Positions 60,486-64,000 of a stretch of 64,000 bases of DNA are shown one piece after another (positions within the stretch are counted from its first letter, which is position 1; the number at the start of each line of letters is the position of its first letter). Where the stretch lies: assembly GCF_023218075.1 (NCBI RefSeq), contig NZ_JALPTB010000002.1:62001-126000 (forward strand). The letters run 5' to 3'. The DNA comes from Rhodococcus sp. HM1. Lineage in GTDB: Bacteria > Actinomycetota > Actinomycetes > Mycobacteriales > Mycobacteriaceae. A model generated the notes under the pieces. It saw only the letters and a list, made by a program, of their open reading frames with translations, did not search any database and had not been told where the DNA came from. The position numbers were made by a program, and so were the translations under genes.

Positions 60486-62111
60486 ATGACAGCACCAGAG
60501 ATCACCACCTACGACCCCGATGCCCTACGGGAACTGTGGTATCGCGAAGGCTTCTACAGCGACCGTACGTGGCCCGATGTGCTCGCCGAAAGCTGCGCGA
60601 CAGGGGCGTCCACCACTCTCGTCTACGCCGGAGGCGAGGGCGAACAGCTCGTCACAACCGTCGGTGACATCTACGCCCGTGCCCGGTGCGTGGCCGCGGC
60701 CCTGCAGGAACGGGGTATCGGCCCCGGAGATTCGGTCGCGGTCCAGTTGCCCAACCGGATCGAAGCATCCATCGCATACGCGGCGGTGCTGCTGGCCGGT
60801 GCGGTCCTGGTTCCGATCGTGCACATCTACGGGCCGAACGAGGTGCGGTTCATCCTCGAGCAGTCGGGTGCCAAAATGCTCATCCAGCCCGACCGCTGGA
60901 GGTCGATCGACTATGCCGACCGCGTCGCTGCATACGCCGACATCACCACACTCGAACACGTCGTGGTGGTCGGCGACACCGTAGCCCACGGCGCATGTTC
61001 GTGGGACGACCTCGCCGCCACCACCGCGGAATACACGCGGCCCGCAGTTCACGCCGACGACGTCGCACTGCTCATCTACACCTCGGGCACCACGTCGGCT
61101 CCCAAAGGTGTTCAGCACAGCCATAATTCGCTGCTCGCCGAGCAGCGATCGGCGCCGCAGTACCTGGGTTCGGGGGACGACGCCGTGCAGCTCGTGTCGT
61201 TCCCGCCCGGACACATCGCGGGCGTCGGCAGCGTGCTGCGGCCGCTGCTGCACGGTCAGGACACGGTCTACATGGACACGTGGGATCCGGCGCTGGCCGT
61301 CGATCTGATCGCGCAGCATCGTGTCACCGCCACCTCGGGCACCCCCTTCCACCTCACAGGCATGCTCGACCTCGGGGACGTCGCGGGAAAGCTCGCGACG
61401 ATGCGAGAATTCCTCATCGGAGCAGCCACGGTGCCCGAGGACCTGGTCCGCCGCGCGGCAGACATGGGTATCAGCACGTTTCGGTGCTACGGATCGACCG
61501 AACAACCCACCGTCACGTCCAGCACTGCCGGCGATCCCGAGGCTGCGCGTCTCGGCACCGACGGTGCGCCGCTACCGGGCGTGCGGGTCCGCATCGTCGA
61601 CGAGACCGGTGCCGACGTACCCGTCGGTGTCGACGGCGAGGTCGTGACTCGCGGACCCGACCAGTTCGTCGGCTACCGGGACGAGAGCCTCAACGCTGCG
61701 GCGTTCACCGCCGACGGGTGGATGCGCACCGGCGACCTGGGTCATCTCGACGCGGACGGTCGTCTCACGATCACCGATCGCATCAAGGACGTGGTGATCC
61801 GCGCGGGAGAGACCATCTCGTCGGGTCAGCTCGAGGATGTTCTCACGACGCACCCGGCCGTGGCCGAGGGCGCGATCGTCGCGGCACCCGACCCCCGATA
61901 CGGGGAAGTCGTTGCTGCGGTGGTCGTCCCGGTGCAGGGTGCCGACATCGATCTCGACAGCATTCGGGAGCACTTCGCGAAATCCGGTCTGGCGAAGCAG
62001 AAGACCCCCGAGCGACTCGCCATCGTCGAGGCGCTGCCGCGGACGGCGCTCGGCAAGATCCGCAAGGCCGAGCTTCGCGCCGCGCACTTCCCGAAGGCCG
62101 GCAGCCGATGA
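60486..62111 (+). CDS. AMP-binding acyl-CoA synthetase
   Basis: A 541-aa ANL ligase: P-loop LIYTSGTTSAPKGVQHS, adenylate motif FRCYGSTEQPTVTSS, hinge MRTGDLGHLDADGRLTITDR and C-terminal catalytic Lys in PRTALGKIRKAELR. The segment YTEQP resembles cyclohexanecarboxylate- or steroid-type ligases more than long-chain ones (tentative). Its 3' end overlaps the nitronate-monooxygenase-like gene by ATGA. It is one of three acid-activating ligases in the window. Confidence 0.92.
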   Translation: MTAPEITTYDPDALRELWYREGFYSDRTWPDVLAESCATGASTTLVYAGGEGEQLVTTVGDIYARARCVAAALQERGIGPGDSVAVQLPNRIEASIAYAAVLLAGAVLVPIVHIYGPNEVRFILEQSGAKMLIQPDRWRSIDYADRVAAYADITTLEHVVVVGDTVAHGACSWDDLAATTAEYTRPAVHADDVALLIYTSGTTSAPKGVQHSHNSLLAEQRSAPQYLGSGDDAVQLVSFPPGHIAGVGSVLRPLLHGQDTVYMDTWDPALAVDLIAQHRVTATSGTPFHLTGMLDLGDVAGKLATMREFLIGAATVPEDLVRRAADMGISTFRCYGSTEQPTVTSSTAGDPEAARLGTDGAPLPGVRVRIVDETGADVPVGVDGEVVTRGPDQFVGYRDESLNAAAFTADGWMRTGDLGHLDADGRLTITDRIKDVVIRAGETISSGQLEDVLTTHPAVAEGAIVAAPDPRYGEVVAAVVVPVQGADIDLDSIREHFAKSGLAKQKTPERLAIVEALPRTALGKIRKAELRAAHFPKAGSR

Positions 62112-63100
62112 ACGTGCGCTGGGAAGACCTGCGGCTGCCGGTGATGGCAGCACCCATGTTCATCGTCTCGAATCTCGATCTGGTGATCGCAGCGTGCCGC
62201 GCCGGTGTCATCGGAGCGTTCCCGTCCGCGAACCCGCGGGCTCCCGAGACGCTCGACGGCTGGCTCGGCGCCATCCGTGCCGCCGAACGCGAGAGCGTCG
62301 ATTGTGGGAAGCCGTTTGCACCGTTCTGCGTGAACATGCTCGCGTCGTCCGCGCTCGACAAGGACAAACGCGACCGTGCGCTCGCGACCGTCGCAAAACA
62401 CGAGGCGCCGCTGATCCTCACCAACATGGGCGATCCGAAGGAGGTCGTCGACGCCGCGCACGGCTGGGGCGGAACGGTCTTCCACGACGTGACGACCATC
62501 CGGCACGCCGAAAAGGCGATCGAAGCCGGGGTCGACGGGCTCATGCTCGTCTGCGCAGGTGCCGGTGGACACGCGGGCACGTTGTCACCGTTCGCCTTCC
62601 TGCCGCAGGTGCGACGTATGTTCGACGGACCCATCATGCTGGCCGGCGGCATCGCGGACGGCAACGGCATCGCGGCGGCTCTGACGCTCGGCGCCGACGT
62701 CGTGGTGATGGGCACACGGTTCATCGCCACCCTCGAGTCGGGAACGGTCGACGACCACAAGAAGATGCTCGTCGATTCGCGCAGTGAGGACGTGGTGTTC
62801 ACCGATTCCATCGCGGGCCTGCCGGCAAGCTTTCTCGCGCCGTCGATCGCCGCGAACGGGCTCGACCCTGCCGATCTCCCGAAACCGCTGGCTCGGCATC
62901 GGCCGAACCTACCCGCCGGGGTGAAGCCGTGGAAGACGGTGTTCAGCGGCGGACATTCGACCGGACTGATCCACGACATTCCACCGGTGGCGGGTGTGGT
63001 CGACAGGCTGGTCCACGAATTCGATACTGCCCGCGAAGCGATCGATTGGCGAACCGCGCTCGCCGAGTCGGTGGCGCGCAAGAAAGCGAAACAAGCATGA
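62108..63100 (+). CDS. Nitronate monooxygenase-like FMN protein
   Basis: A 330-aa TIM-barrel flavoprotein of the nitronate monooxygenase/2-nitropropane dioxygenase family. Family features are the AAPMFIVSNLDLVIA start, FCVNMLA, the AGAGGHAGTLSPFAFLPQV phosphate loop with the expected catalytic His, and AGGIADGNGIAAALTLGAD for FMN binding. In actinobacterial catabolic clusters homologues may act as enoyl reductases or oxygenases rather than on nitronates (inference). Coupled by ATGA to both the ligase and the thioesterase genes. Confidence 0.92.
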   Translation: MNVRWEDLRLPVMAAPMFIVSNLDLVIAACRAGVIGAFPSANPRAPETLDGWLGAIRAAERESVDCGKPFAPFCVNMLASSALDKDKRDRALATVAKHEAPLILTNMGDPKEVVDAAHGWGGTVFHDVTTIRHAEKAIEAGVDGLMLVCAGAGGHAGTLSPFAFLPQVRRMFDGPIMLAGGIADGNGIAAALTLGADVVVMGTRFIATLESGTVDDHKKMLVDSRSEDVVFTDSIAGLPASFLAPSIAANGLDPADLPKPLARHRPNLPAGVKPWKTVFSGGHSTGLIHDIPPVAGVVDRLVHEFDTAREAIDWRTALAESVARKKAKQA

Positions 63101-63537
63101 CGAACGTCCTGGACCCACGCACCCTCAGCGGTTTCAACTCGCGTCTGGGCATGACATTGACCGAAGTTACCGCCGACCGTGCAGTCGCGACGATCGTGAT
63201 CGCGGAGGAACATCTACAGCCCGCCGGGATCGTTCACGGTGGCGTGCACTGTGCGATCGTCGAGACGCTGGCGAGTATCGCTGCCGGCGAATATTTCTCG
63301 GGCCCCGGCCGCAGCGTTGTAGGGGCGAACAACTCGACGGACTTCATACGCGCGGTGGGCGTGGGAAGTGTACTGACCGCAGAAGCGACGCCCATCCACC
63401 GCGGCCGGACCCAGCAGTTGTGGCAGGTCCGGATCGTCGGATCCGACGGCCGGCTCGTGGCCCGGGGCAATGTGCGGCTGGCAAATCTCGAATCTCGAGA
63501 AGACGATCGATCTGTCACGGAACCGAGGAAATCATGA
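63097..63537 (+). CDS. PaaI-type hotdog thioesterase
   Basis: A 146-aa single-hotdog thioesterase without the N-terminal extension found in the tandem copies: LQPAGIVHGGVHCAIVETLASIAA holds the HGG loop and the acidic residue (VETLAS) typical of this group, and NNSTDFIRAVGVGSVL follows. It should hydrolyse an acyl- or aroyl-CoA. It overlaps the NMO-like gene by ATGA and the next crotonase by ATGA. It is the seventh thioesterase-type protein in the window. Confidence 0.92.
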   Translation: MTNVLDPRTLSGFNSRLGMTLTEVTADRAVATIVIAEEHLQPAGIVHGGVHCAIVETLASIAAGEYFSGPGRSVVGANNSTDFIRAVGVGSVLTAEATPIHRGRTQQLWQVRIVGSDGRLVARGNVRLANLESREDDRSVTEPRKS

Positions 63538-64000
63538 CCGACGTGTTGTCCATCGAGCATCCGCGCGATGAAGTCAAGGTGCTGCGGATGGATCGTCCGG
63601 ACAAGCTCAATGCACTGGACCTCGAACTCGTCGCGGCACTGCACCGTGAATTCGACGCGCTCGCGTCGGACCGCACGACCCGTGTGGTCGTCCTCGCCGG
63701 GACGGGCCGTGGGTTCTGTGCCGGACTAGACCTCGACGGTTACGGTGACGTGCCGGGTACCGAGCAGACCGGTCCTGTACACCGGACGATGGCCCGCCAG
63801 GAGGACATCGCTTCGCTCGTGCAGAAGATGCGGAGGCTGCCGCAGGTGTTCGTCGCGGCCGTCAACGGACCGGCCGCCGGCGGTGGGCTCGCCCTGGTGT
63901 GTGCAAGCGACGTGCGTATCGCCGCCGAAAGTGCGGTGTTCGCGGTGTCGTTCATCAAGGTCGGCTTCTCCGGCTGCGATATCGGCACCTCGTGGATGTT
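63534..64000 (+). CDS. Crotonase-fold protein (3' partial)
   Basis: The first 155 residues of a crotonase that runs past the window end. Present are MDRPDKLNALDLELVA, the oxyanion segment GFCAGLDLDGYGDV and GPAAGGGLALVCASDV, where Leu replaces the first Glu, and SFIKVGFSGCDIGTSWML, with Asp as in isomerase-type members. A 2-enoyl/3-enoyl isomerase or related activity is more likely than hydration (inference). The start overlaps the thioesterase stop (ATGA). Confidence 0.9.
   Translation, partial: MTDVLSIEHPRDEVKVLRMDRPDKLNALDLELVAALHREFDALASDRTTRVVVLAGTGRGFCAGLDLDGYGDVPGTEQTGPVHRTMARQEDIASLVQKMRRLPQVFVAAVNGPAAGGGLALVCASDVRIAAESAVFAVSFIKVGFSGCDIGTSWM

Noticed and set aside
1-64000. CRISPR arrays, tRNA or rRNA genes, and replication origins
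   Set aside because: No spaced direct-repeat array, cloverleaf or rRNA-like sequence was noticed on reading either strand.

Overview
The window reads as high-GC actinobacterial DNA. Mycolic-acid actinomycetes such as Rhodococcus are the best guess (inference), because of the GC-rich third positions, the many GTG starts, the GTGA/ATGA gene overlaps, and a dense set of CoA-dependent catabolic genes. I see no rRNA, tRNA or CRISPR array. Most of the window looks like one catabolic region for a hydrophobic or cyclic acid processed as CoA thioesters. The substrate cannot be read from sequence.

Layout. 1-4089: a dipeptide/oligopeptide-type ABC transporter (two permeases, two ATPases) coupled to a two-subunit MaoC-type hydratase. 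4280-6765: its lipoprotein substrate-binding protein, a strong terminator and an SDR. 6885-21759: a decayed, transposon-rich block. It holds a flavin-dependent oxidoreductase relic split by an ISAs1 element with a perfect 10-bp target duplication, a frameshifted second binding protein, and a truncated IS21-type element. It also holds a VOC-family gene split by a nested stack: an IS21-type element carries an IS3-type element in istB and an ISL3-type element in its end repeats, and the ISL3 transposase is in turn split by a two-gene tyrosine-recombinase element resembling Tn554. 21895-44188: CoA-transferase fusions, acyl-CoA ligases, SDRs, a phosphotransferase-like gene, a ThDP enzyme, crotonase-fold proteins, an acyl-CoA dehydrogenase, a thiolase and a DUF2889 protein. 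44316-50754: a third binding protein, a crotonase, an amidohydrolase with a divergent TetR regulator, and a second acyl-CoA dehydrogenase-like subunit. 50883-64000: thioesterases (three PaaI-like paralogues in tandem, plus TesB-like and others), crotonases, aldo/keto reductase, SDR, DoxX, tyrosine-phosphatase-like protein, AMP ligase and a nitronate-monooxygenase-like protein. The last gene runs off the window.

How the genes fit together (inference). The ABC transporter and its binding proteins import the substrate, and AMP ligases or CoA transferases activate it. Acyl-CoA dehydrogenases, MaoC and crotonase hydratases, SDRs and the thiolase carry out beta-oxidation-like steps. Thioesterases release acids or recover CoA.

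The most striking regulatory signal is a 16-bp palindromic motif, approximately ACnTAGTTaACTAnGT. It recurs at eleven intergenic positions, each upstream of a catabolic transcription unit (two between divergent genes), and suggests that one regulator controls the whole island. Several genes are frameshifted, some at homopolymers. Those cases could be real decay or assembly error.
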